Below the pieces are notes generated by a model. That model made no database searches. It saw only the letters and a program-made list of their open reading frames with translations, and was not told the origin of the DNA. The position numbers and the translations under genes were made by a program. Shown here in pieces: positions 37,756 through 45,466 of a stretch of DNA of 64,000 bases (positions are counted from its first letter, which is position 1; each line of letters opens with the position of its first letter). Origin of the DNA: Armatimonadota bacterium (GTDB lineage: Bacteria; Sysuimicrobiota; Sysuimicrobiia; Sysuimicrobiales; Humicultoraceae); the NCBI GenBank assembly GCA_031459855.1, contig JAVKHP010000001.1, forward strand, positions 1,036,059 to 1,100,058, written 5' to 3'.

Positions 37756-38553
37756 ATGGACCTGGGACTGCAGGACAAGGTGGTCTTCATCACGGGGGGT
37801 TCCAAGGGCATCGGCAAGGCCTGCGGCCTGGAGTTCGCCCGGGAAGGCGCCCGCGTGGCCCTGTGCGCGCGGGGCGAGGACGGCTTGCGCGCGGCCGCGG
37901 CGGAGATTACGGCCGCGACGGGCCGCGAGGTCTTCACGGTCGCCGGCGACATGACCAAGTGGGAGGACGCCCGCCGGTGCGTCGACGCGGCGGCCGCGCA
38001 CTACGGCGGCCTGGACATCCTGGTGAACTGCGCCGGCGCCTCGCCGGGCGGCCTCATCCTGAACTTGACAGAAGACGACTGGGCGCTTTCAATGCAATTG
38101 AAGTTCATGGGGTACGTGCGGTGTGCCAAGGCGGCCATCCCCCACCTGCTGCGGCGGGGCGGCGGCCGCATCGTCAACGTCGTCGGCAACGACGGCATCA
38201 AGCCGGCGTACTGGGAGCTCACGGCCAGCGCCGCCAACGCGGCGGACCTGGCGGTGACCTCAGCGCTGGCGGAGCAGTACGGGCCGCACGGGATCCTGGT
38301 GAACGCCGTGAACCCCGGACCGGTGGCCACCGAGCGATGGGACGGCCTGGTGCGCGCGTACGCCCGGGACAAGGGCCTGTCCATCGAGGAGGCCAACCGG
38401 AAGGCGCTGGCCAGCCTGCCGCTGGGACGGATCTGCACGCCGCAGGAGGTGGCCTGGGTGGTGGTCTTCGTGGCGTCGGCGCGGGCCAGCTACATGAACG
38501 GGGCGTGGATCACCCTGGACGGCGGCCAGCGCAAGGCGATCATGGACATCTGA
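37756..38553 (+). CDS. Short-chain dehydrogenase/reductase family protein with altered active site
   Basis: A 265-residue classical-SDR-length protein. The cofactor-binding TGGSKGIGKA and NCAGAS are present. The active-site helix, normally Y-x-x-x-K, reads YWELTASAANAADL (from Tyr152): the expected Tyr position holds Leu or Glu depending on alignment and the Lys holds Ala. The end ITLDGGQ is normal. ATG 37756 follows GAGGAGG. It closes the hydrolase series and comes before the branched-chain-type importer. It may bind NAD(P) without classical catalysis, or belong to the known S-A-(A/G)-N-A variant group. Confidence 0.85.
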   Translation: MDLGLQDKVVFITGGSKGIGKACGLEFAREGARVALCARGEDGLRAAAAEITAATGREVFTVAGDMTKWEDARRCVDAAAAHYGGLDILVNCAGASPGGLILNLTEDDWALSMQLKFMGYVRCAKAAIPHLLRRGGGRIVNVVGNDGIKPAYWELTASAANAADLAVTSALAEQYGPHGILVNAVNPGPVATERWDGLVRAYARDKGLSIEEANRKALASLPLGRICTPQEVAWVVVFVASARASYMNGAWITLDGGQRKAIMDI

Positions 38554-38665
38554 GCATGAACCTCGCAGGAGCCAGTCGCACACCGCCGACTGCCGGCGTC
38601 GGGCGTCTGCCGGGCCGGTGCGCCGGCGGCGGCGTGCACACCGCAGACGAGGAGGCGTGACGACG

Positions 38666-39886
38666 ATGCGACGGATCACGATGGGCGGGCTGGCAGGGCT
38701 GGTGGTCTTCGCGCTCCTGGCGCCCGGGCTGGGGGCCGCACCGCCGGCCAGCGTCAAGCTGGGCGGCACGCTGGCGGTGACCGGACCGTTCGCTGCGGAG
38801 TGGGGGCCGGTGTACCAGCAGTTCATGCGGGAGTGGGTACGCGCCGTCAACGAGGAGGGCGGGATCATGGTCCGCGAGGCGGGCCGCCGTCTGCCGGTCG
38901 AGATGGTGCTCTACGACGACGAGAGCTCGGCCGACAAGGCCGTCGAGCTCTACGAGCGGCTGGCGGCGGTGGACAACGTCCTCATGTTCTTCGGTCCTGC
39001 CACCAGCCCCATCACGCTGCGGGCCTCCACGGTGGCCGAGCGGCTGCGCATTCCCATGGTGACCATGGAGGCCAACGACCGCGCCATCTTCGCCCGCGGT
39101 TTCCGCTACCTGTTCGGGACGCTCGCGCCGGGCGTCTGGTGGACGCGGCACTACTTCGATCTGGTGCGCCAGGCCAACGCCGAGGGGGCGGGCCTGCGCA
39201 CGGCGGTCTTCCTCTTCGAGGACACCGCCCACACGCGGGACGTGACCTCGGGGGCCATCGCGTACGCCCGCGAGACAGGACTGACCGTGGCCGACCAGCA
39301 GGTAGTGCCGTTCGGGCACTCGGACTTCGCGGCGATCATCGCGCGCTGGCGGGCCCTGAACCCCGATCTGGTGTTCCTGGGGCTGTGGACCGGGCCGTCC
39401 ATCGCCTACGTGCGCCAGGCCCGCGAGCTGGGGCTGCGGCCGAAGGAGACCTACGTGCGCGCGCTGGCGCTGCCCTTCGTCCAGGGCGGCGGCCCGGCGG
39501 TGGAAGGCGTGGTGGGCGCCACCTACACGGCCCGCCGGGCTCTGGATGCCCGGTCGCGCAAGATCTTCGAGCGCATGGGCCGGGACCCGTACGACCTGCC
39601 CTGGGTCGCCAATCGCATCGTGGCCCTGGATGTGATCCAGCGGGCGATCGAGGCCACCGGTCGGCTCGACCGGGAGGCGATCGCGCAGACGCTCCGCGAT
39701 CCCGCGTTCGAGGTGCCCACGGTCATCGGGAAGTTCAAGTTCAGCTGGGACCTCAAACTGGCGGGCTCGACCCTCAACGGCCACGGGAACCAGACGGCGT
39801 ACGTGGCGCAGATCCAGGGGGGGAAGGTCACCGTGGTGTGGCCGCGGGAGCTGGCCGACGCGCCGTACCGCCGGCCCGGCCGGTAG
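38666..39886 (+). CDS. Branched-chain-amino-acid-type ABC transporter substrate-binding protein
   Basis: A 406-residue periplasmic-type receptor of the LivJ/Peripla_BP_6 family. A signal peptide (MRRITMGGLAGLVVFALLAP, cleaved near GAA) precedes VKLGGTLAVTGPFAAEWG, the family start. Further marks are VEMVLYDDESSADKAVELYE and FFGPATSPITLRAS, which line the ligand cleft. An SD (GACGAGGAGG) precedes ATG 38666. Many members bind aromatic acids, urea or amides rather than Leu/Ile/Val, so the ligand is open. livG follows with no gap. Confidence 0.92.
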   Translation: MRRITMGGLAGLVVFALLAPGLGAAPPASVKLGGTLAVTGPFAAEWGPVYQQFMREWVRAVNEEGGIMVREAGRRLPVEMVLYDDESSADKAVELYERLAAVDNVLMFFGPATSPITLRASTVAERLRIPMVTMEANDRAIFARGFRYLFGTLAPGVWWTRHYFDLVRQANAEGAGLRTAVFLFEDTAHTRDVTSGAIAYARETGLTVADQQVVPFGHSDFAAIIARWRALNPDLVFLGLWTGPSIAYVRQARELGLRPKETYVRALALPFVQGGGPAVEGVVGATYTARRALDARSRKIFERMGRDPYDLPWVANRIVALDVIQRAIEATGRLDREAIAQTLRDPAFEVPTVIGKFKFSWDLKLAGSTLNGHGNQTAYVAQIQGGKVTVVWPRELADAPYRRPGR

Positions 39887-40633
39887 GTGCTGGAACTCCG
39901 CGGCGTCACCAAGCGCTTCGGCGGGGTCATCGCCCTCGACGACGTGCACCTCACCGTCGGCGACGGTGAGGTGGTCGGGCTCATCGGACCCAACGGCGCG
40001 GGCAAGACGACCCTGTTCCACGTCGTCTCCGGGTTCCTGCGGCCGGACCGCGGCCGGCTGCGATTCCTGGGTCGGGACCTGGTCGGCCTGCCCCCACACG
40101 TCATCTGCAGGCTGGGGCTGGCCCGCACGTTCCAGATCGTGCAGCCCTTCACTCAGCTCTCGGTGGAGGACAACGTGGCGGTGGGCTACCTCTTCGGGCG
40201 CCGCGGCGGCCGCGCCAGCGTCCGGCAGGGGCGGGCCGCCGTCGGGCATCTGCTGGAGCTGCTCGACCTGCGCCACGTGGCCGCACAGCCGGCCGGCACG
40301 CTGAACCTGGCCGAGCGCAAGCGGCTGGAGGTGGCGCGCGCGCTGGCCACCGGCCCCAGGCTGCTCTGCCTGGACGAGGTCATGGCCGGACTGGCACCGG
40401 CCGAGCTCGACCGCATGGCCGCGGTGATCCTCCGGCTGCGTGCGGAGCTGGACCTGACGCTGCTGGTGGTCGAGCACAACGTGCGGCTGGTGACGCGCGT
40501 CTGTCCCCGGGTCGTGGTCCTCAACTTCGGCCAGGTGATCGCCGACGGCCCGACCGAGGCCGTGATGGCTGACCCGCGCGTGGTCGCGGCCTACCTGGGC
40601 GACCGGCGGGCGCGGACGGGAGCCCATGCTTGA
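39887..40633 (+). CDS. livG: Branched-chain-type ABC transporter ATPase, LivG-like
   Basis: A 248-residue ATPase. Walker A GPNGAGKTT, Q-loop TFQIVQPF, Walker B LLCLDEVMAGL and H-loop VVEHN are clear. The signature is LNLAERKRLEVARAL, a known LivG-type deviation from LSGGQ. GTG 39887 follows the SBP stop directly; it ends 8 bases into livF. Confidence 0.94.
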   Translation: MLELRGVTKRFGGVIALDDVHLTVGDGEVVGLIGPNGAGKTTLFHVVSGFLRPDRGRLRFLGRDLVGLPPHVICRLGLARTFQIVQPFTQLSVEDNVAVGYLFGRRGGRASVRQGRAAVGHLLELLDLRHVAAQPAGTLNLAERKRLEVARALATGPRLLCLDEVMAGLAPAELDRMAAVILRLRAELDLTLLVVEHNVRLVTRVCPRVVVLNFGQVIADGPTEAVMADPRVVAAYLGDRRARTGAHA

Positions 40634-41327
40634 GGTCCGAGGCCTGCACGTCCGCTACGGCGACTTCCACGTCGTCCACGGCGTCTCGCTGCACGTGGCC
40701 GCAGGCGAGGTGGTGGCACTGCTGGGGCCCAACGGCGCGGGGAAGACGACGACGCTGCGGGCCATCCACGGCATCGTGCCGGCGGCTGCCGGCGAGATCG
40801 TCTACGCGGGGCGACGGCTGGACGGTCTCTCCCCGGCGGCGCGCGTGCGCCTGGGGCTTGGCCTGGTGCCCGAGGGCCGGGAGCTCTTCCCGGCCATGTC
40901 CGTCGAGGAGCACCTCGAGCTGGGCTTCGTGGCCGGCCGCGGGCGTCGCCTGGCCGACGCGCGTGAGGAGGTGTACGCGCTCTTCCCGCGGCTGGCCGAG
41001 CGCCGCCGGCAGGCCGCCGGATCGCTGTCGGGCGGCGAGCAGCAGATGCTCGCCATCGGCCGGGCGCTGATGGCCACGCCGGCGCTGCTGATGCTCGACG
41101 AGCCCAGCCTGGGGCTGGCGCCGCGCGTCGTGGACCAGGTGTACGACACGCTGGCGGCGCTCAACCGCCGCGGGTTGACGCTGGTGCTGGTCGAGCAGCA
41201 CGTCTACGAGGCCCTGACCCTGGCGCACCGCGCCTACATCATGACCGGCGGCGAGATCACACTGCACGGGCCCGCAGCCGAGGTGCGGGAGCGCCCCGAG
41301 CTGCGCGCGAGCTACCTCGCCGTGTAG
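40626..41327 (+). CDS. livF: Branched-chain-type ABC transporter ATPase, LivF-like
   Basis: A 233-residue ATPase with Walker A GPNGAGKTTTLR, signature LSGGEQQMLAIGRAL, Walker B LLMLDEPSLGLAP and H-loop VEQH. The VPEGRELFPAMSVEEHL stretch is typical of LivF. ATG 40626 overlaps livG; the livH start is 13 bases after its stop. Five overlapping or abutting genes make a complete importer. Confidence 0.95.
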   Translation: MLEVRGLHVRYGDFHVVHGVSLHVAAGEVVALLGPNGAGKTTTLRAIHGIVPAAAGEIVYAGRRLDGLSPAARVRLGLGLVPEGRELFPAMSVEEHLELGFVAGRGRRLADAREEVYALFPRLAERRRQAAGSLSGGEQQMLAIGRALMATPALLMLDEPSLGLAPRVVDQVYDTLAALNRRGLTLVLVEQHVYEALTLAHRAYIMTGGEITLHGPAAEVRERPELRASYLAV

Positions 41328-41340
41328 CGGAGGCGAGGCG

Positions 41341-42234
41341 GTGTCGGCGGCGCTCTTCGTCGAGTTGCTCCTGGGGGGCGTGGTGGTCGGCGGGCTCTAC
41401 GCGCTCATGGCGTTCTCGTTCTCCCTGATCCTGGCCACCACCCACGTGCTGAACGTCGCCCACGGCGTGTTCATGGTGCTGGGCGCCGCGGCTGTCACGC
41501 TGTTGGTCCGGCACGCGGGGATGCCGCTCGTGCCGGGGTTCGTGCTGGTAGCCGCAGGATTCCTGGCCCTGGGCGCCCTGGTCTACGTGGGGCTGGTCCG
41601 ACCCCTGGGCGCCCGGCCGCCGGGGGAGATGCTGGTCGGTTCGATCCTGGTGACGTTCGGGCTGGCCCTGGCCGCGGAGGCGCTGCTGGGCTTCTACTGG
41701 GCCCGGCTGATCGAGCCCCAGCCGATCTTCGCGCTCGCGCCGCGCATCGCATCGCTGCGCCTCGGGCCGGTCGTCGTCTCCGGCCCCCGGGCGGTGGCGT
41801 TGCTGTTCACGGCGGGTGCGGTCGCCGTCCTGCACCTGCTGCTGGTGCGCACGCGCATCGGCAAGGAAGCTCGCGCCGTGGCCCAGAACGCCACCGGCGC
41901 CCGCATCATCGGCCTGGAGCCGTCGCGGGTGGCCACGGCGGTCCTGACCGTGGGCCTCATGCTGGCGGCGCTGTCGGGGGCGGTGTTCGTCCTGGCGATC
42001 CCCTTGACCCCGTACGAGGGCCTGCGGCTGACGATGATCGCGTTCACCGTGTCGGCCGCCGGCGGGGTGGGCAACCTGCCCGGCGCGCTGGCGGCCGGTG
42101 TGGCGCTGGGGGTGGCCGAGGTGTTCACCGGCTACTGGGTCGGGGCGGTTTGGTCGCCGATGACCAGCCTGCTGGTGCTCTTCGGGGTGCTGCTGCTGCG
42201 ACCGGTGGCGTTGCTGGGAGGCGCGGGACGATGA
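41341..42234 (+). CDS. livH: Branched-chain-type ABC transporter permease, LivH-like
   Basis: A 297-residue permease with eight or so hydrophobic helices. The conserved GGLYALMAFSFSLILATTHV start, the NVAHGVFMVLGA motif and the AVAQNATGARIIGLEPSRVA coupling loop are typical. GTG 41341 follows a GGAGGCGAGG SD. Its TGA overlaps the livM ATG. Confidence 0.93.
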   Translation: MSAALFVELLLGGVVVGGLYALMAFSFSLILATTHVLNVAHGVFMVLGAAAVTLLVRHAGMPLVPGFVLVAAGFLALGALVYVGLVRPLGARPPGEMLVGSILVTFGLALAAEALLGFYWARLIEPQPIFALAPRIASLRLGPVVVSGPRAVALLFTAGAVAVLHLLLVRTRIGKEARAVAQNATGARIIGLEPSRVATAVLTVGLMLAALSGAVFVLAIPLTPYEGLRLTMIAFTVSAAGGVGNLPGALAAGVALGVAEVFTGYWVGAVWSPMTSLLVLFGVLLLRPVALLGGAGR

Positions 42235-43190
42235 GCGGCCGCCTGCTGGCCGGCGCGCTGGTGGCGGCCCTGGCCGCAGCGCCGTGGGTGCTGGGCCGCG
42301 ACCTGCTGACCGCGCTGCTGTTCACGTTCCTGCTCGTCACCCTGGCCTCCAACTACGACCTGCTGGGCGGCTTCCTGGGCCTGTACAACCTGGGCCAGGC
42401 CAGTTTCTTCGGCCTGGGCGCCTACGTGGCGTTCCTGCTGCTGCTTCGGACGCCCGCGCTGCTGGCGCTCGGGTGGACCGGCGTCGCGGTGGCGGTGGCG
42501 GTCGGCGCGGCGGCAGCGGCGGGCGTCGCCGCGCTGCTGGCCTACCCGTTGCTGCGGCTGCGCGGCGCGTACTTCGCGGTGGGCACGTTCGCGTTGTTGT
42601 TGCTGCTGCGGCTGCTGGTGGACAACCTGCCCGAGCTGACCGGCGGCTCCCACGGACTCTACGTGCCCGCGCAGGTCTACCTGAGTCTGACCAGCGCCTA
42701 CCTGCTCACGCTGGGGCTGGCCGCCGGCTCGCTGGTGCTCAATCGGGCGGTGGCCGCCAGTCGCTTGGGGATGGCGATGCTGGCCATTCGGGAGAACGAG
42801 GCGGCGGCTGCCGCAGCGGGCGTGGACCGGTTCCGCACGCAGCAGGTGGCGTTCGTGCTGGGCGCCGTGCCCACGGCGGCGGCGGGCGCGATCTTCGGAC
42901 TCCACGGGGGCTACATCGACGTGTCGGTGGTGCTGGGCGTGGAGCGCAGTCTGTTTCCCGTGATCGCGGCGATGATCGGCGGCAGCGGGCTGGCGTGGGG
43001 CCCTGTGGTCGGGGCGGTGGTCTTGCGGGCGATCGACGTGGCGCTGAAGAACTACGTGCACCTGGCGATTCCGGCGGTGGCCGTCTACGGGGTTATCCTC
43101 ATGGTGATGTCGCTGGGCATGCCGCAGGGGATCCTGGCCCTGCCGCAGGTGCGGGGGCAGCGGACGCGGCGTGCGTCGGTGCGGGCGTGA
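42231..43190 (+). CDS. livM: Branched-chain-type ABC transporter permease, LivM-like
   Basis: A 319-residue permease. The family block ASNYDLLGGFLGLYNLGQAS lies near the N-terminus, with the LRLRGAYFAVGTFALLLLLR helix and AIRENEAAAAAAGVDRFRTQ coupling loop later. ATG 42231 starts within livH. The last bases overlap the molybdenum hydroxylase start (GTGA), so the importer and the oxidoreductase genes are probably one transcription unit. Confidence 0.93.
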   Translation: MSGRLLAGALVAALAAAPWVLGRDLLTALLFTFLLVTLASNYDLLGGFLGLYNLGQASFFGLGAYVAFLLLLRTPALLALGWTGVAVAVAVGAAAAAGVAALLAYPLLRLRGAYFAVGTFALLLLLRLLVDNLPELTGGSHGLYVPAQVYLSLTSAYLLTLGLAAGSLVLNRAVAASRLGMAMLAIRENEAAAAAAGVDRFRTQQVAFVLGAVPTAAAGAIFGLHGGYIDVSVVLGVERSLFPVIAAMIGGSGLAWGPVVGAVVLRAIDVALKNYVHLAIPAVAVYGVILMVMSLGMPQGILALPQVRGQRTRRASVRA

Positions 43191-45466
43191 GCATCGGCGT
43201 CTCGGTGCCGCGCACGGAGGACCCGCGCCTGCTGACGGGACGCGGCCGCTACGTGGACGACGTGCACCTGCCCGAGATGGTCCACGCGGCGGTGGTGCGC
43301 AGCCCGCATCCCCATGCGGCGATCCTGGGCATCGATACCGCGGCCGCGCGCGCACTGGACGGCGTGTTCCTGGTGGCCACCGCCGCCGACCTGGGCGACG
43401 TGCCGCCGATTCCCATCCGGCTGGGTCCGCACCCCTCGCTGCGCCCCTTCCTCCAGCCGCCGCTGGCGCGCGACCGCGTGCGGTACGTGGGGGAGCCGGT
43501 GGCCCTGGTGGTGGCCCGCGACCGGTACCTCGCCGAGGACGCCGCCGAGGCGGTGGTCGTGGACTACCGGCCGTTGCCCGCGGTGGCGGACGCGGACGCG
43601 GCGCTGGCCGCTGGCGCGCCCGTCCTCCATCCCGCCGCCGGCGGGAATCTGATCGCCCGGCTCGAGAGCACGGTAGGCGATCCCACAGGTGCGATGGCCG
43701 CTGCTCCCGTGCGGCTGCACCGCCGCATCGCGGTGCAGCGCCACACGGCGGTCCCGCTGGAAGGCCGCGGGCTCGTGGCCGCCGTGGACCGCACCAACGG
43801 CGTGCTGACCGTGTGGGGGCCCACCAAGGTCGTGCACTTCAACCGCCGGGTGCTGGCCGACCTGTTGGGCTGGCCGGTGGAGCGGGTGCGGTTCGTGGAG
43901 CCCGACGTGGGCGGGGGCTTTGGGGTGCGCGGGGAGTTCTACCCGGAGGATTTCCTCGTGCCCTGGGCCGCGGTCCGCCTGGGCCGGCCGGTCAAGTGGA
44001 TCGAAGACCGCCGGGAGCACCTCCTGGCGGCGAACCACTCACGCCAGCAGGTGCACGAGGTCGAGATCGGCGCCGCGCCCGACGGGCGCATCGTCGCGCT
44101 CGTCGATCGCATCGTGGTGGACATGGGCGCCTACGCCCGCACCCACGGGGTGATCGTGCCGGAGCTCACCAAGGCCCTGTTGCCAGGTCCCTATCGCGTC
44201 CCGCACTACCGGTGCGAGGTCCTCTGCGTCGCCACCAACAAGACGCCGACCGGTACGTACCGTGCGCCGGGACGGTTCGAGGGCAACGTCGTGCGCGAGT
44301 ACCTGGTCGACCTGGTGGCGCGCGCGGTCGGGGACGATCCGGCCGAGGTACGCCGGCGCAACTTCGTGCCGCCTGAGGCGATGCCCTACAGCGTGGGCAC
44401 TGCCGCGCTGGGCGAGGCCACGGTGTACGACGTGGGGCACTACGCGTCGGCGCTGGACCATGCGCTGCGCCTGGTGGACTACGACGGCTGGCGTGCCCGC
44501 CAGGCTGCGGCGCGCGCGCAGGGGCGGTGGGTGGGTATCGGCCTGGGCTGTTTCGTGGAGAAGGCCGGGCCCGGGCCGTGGGAGACCGCCCGCGTCGAGG
44601 TCACCCCGGCCGGCGAGGTCGTGATCTACACGGGCGCGGCGGCGCTGGGCCAGGGGCTCGAGACGGTGCTGGCCCAGATCGGCGCGGCGACCCTGGGCGT
44701 GGGGCTGGACCGGGTCCGTGTGGTGCACGGCGACACGGCGGTCATCGACGACGGCATCGGCTCCTGGGGCAGCCGCGCGACCGTGGTGGGCGGTGCGGCT
44801 GTGCTGCAGGCGGCGCAGGAGGCGCGGGCCGCGCTCGTGGCGCGCGCCGCGTCCCGCCTGGAGGCGGCGCCGGTCGACCTGGTCGTGGCCGACGGGGCCG
44901 TGCACGTGCGTGGTGTTCCCGGACGCCGCGTCGCGCTGGCCGACCTGGCGCCCGTGGTGGCCGCGGCCCGCTTCGAAGCGCCGAAGATGACGTACCCCTA
45001 CGGCGCGCACGTCGCCGTCGTCGAGGTCGACCCCGAGCTTGGCCGCGTCGACATCCTGGACTACGCGGTGGCCTACGACGTGGGGAGAGCCATCAACCCC
45101 ATGCTGGTCCGCGGGCAGATCACGGGCGGGCTGGCTCAGGGCCTCGGCGGTGCGTTGCTGGAAGAGCTGGTGTACACGCCGGAGGGTCACCCGCTGGCCA
45201 CCACGTTGATGGACTACCTGCTGCCCACGGTCATGGAGGTGCCCCGGCGCGTGCGCGTGGCGGTGTTGGAGGAGACGCCGACACCGCTCAACCCGCTGGG
45301 CGCCAAAGGCGCCGGCGAGGGCGGCACGGCGGCGGCGGGCGCCGCGATCGTCAACGCCGTGGCGGACGCGCTCGCACCGCTGGGCGTGGAGCTCGACGCG
45401 CTGCCGCTGTCGCCGGCGCGCCTGCGCGCCGCGATCGCCCGCGCCCGCGAGGCCCGGACGCCATGA
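43187..45466 (+). CDS. Molybdenum hydroxylase large subunit (xanthine dehydrogenase family)
   Basis: A 759-residue molybdopterin-binding subunit of the xanthine dehydrogenase/aldehyde oxidase/CO dehydrogenase superfamily. The N-terminal a/b hammerhead domain begins with RTEDPRLLTGRGRYVDDV. Molybdopterin-contact motifs are DVGGGFG (about 243-249), GTYRAPGRFEGN (about 361-372) and ALGQGLETVLAQ, and the catalytic Glu is in GAKGAGEGG near the C-terminus. The CO dehydrogenase AYRCSFR loop is absent, so it is not form I CoxL. FAD and [2Fe-2S] subunits are not adjacent. It is translationally coupled to livM and to the next, paralogous gene. Confidence 0.93.
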   Translation: MSIGVSVPRTEDPRLLTGRGRYVDDVHLPEMVHAAVVRSPHPHAAILGIDTAAARALDGVFLVATAADLGDVPPIPIRLGPHPSLRPFLQPPLARDRVRYVGEPVALVVARDRYLAEDAAEAVVVDYRPLPAVADADAALAAGAPVLHPAAGGNLIARLESTVGDPTGAMAAAPVRLHRRIAVQRHTAVPLEGRGLVAAVDRTNGVLTVWGPTKVVHFNRRVLADLLGWPVERVRFVEPDVGGGFGVRGEFYPEDFLVPWAAVRLGRPVKWIEDRREHLLAANHSRQQVHEVEIGAAPDGRIVALVDRIVVDMGAYARTHGVIVPELTKALLPGPYRVPHYRCEVLCVATNKTPTGTYRAPGRFEGNVVREYLVDLVARAVGDDPAEVRRRNFVPPEAMPYSVGTAALGEATVYDVGHYASALDHALRLVDYDGWRARQAAARAQGRWVGIGLGCFVEKAGPGPWETARVEVTPAGEVVIYTGAAALGQGLETVLAQIGAATLGVGLDRVRVVHGDTAVIDDGIGSWGSRATVVGGAAVLQAAQEARAALVARAASRLEAAPVDLVVADGAVHVRGVPGRRVALADLAPVVAAARFEAPKMTYPYGAHVAVVEVDPELGRVDILDYAVAYDVGRAINPMLVRGQITGGLAQGLGGALLEELVYTPEGHPLATTLMDYLLPTVMEVPRRVRVAVLEETPTPLNPLGAKGAGEGGTAAAGAAIVNAVADALAPLGVELDALPLSPARLRAAIARAREARTP

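Noticed and set aside
42284-43186. In-frame upstream extension of the first molybdenum hydroxylase across livM
   Set aside because: The extension is Gly/Ala/Arg shadow of livM; homology begins at the GTG 43187, which is coupled to the livM stop.
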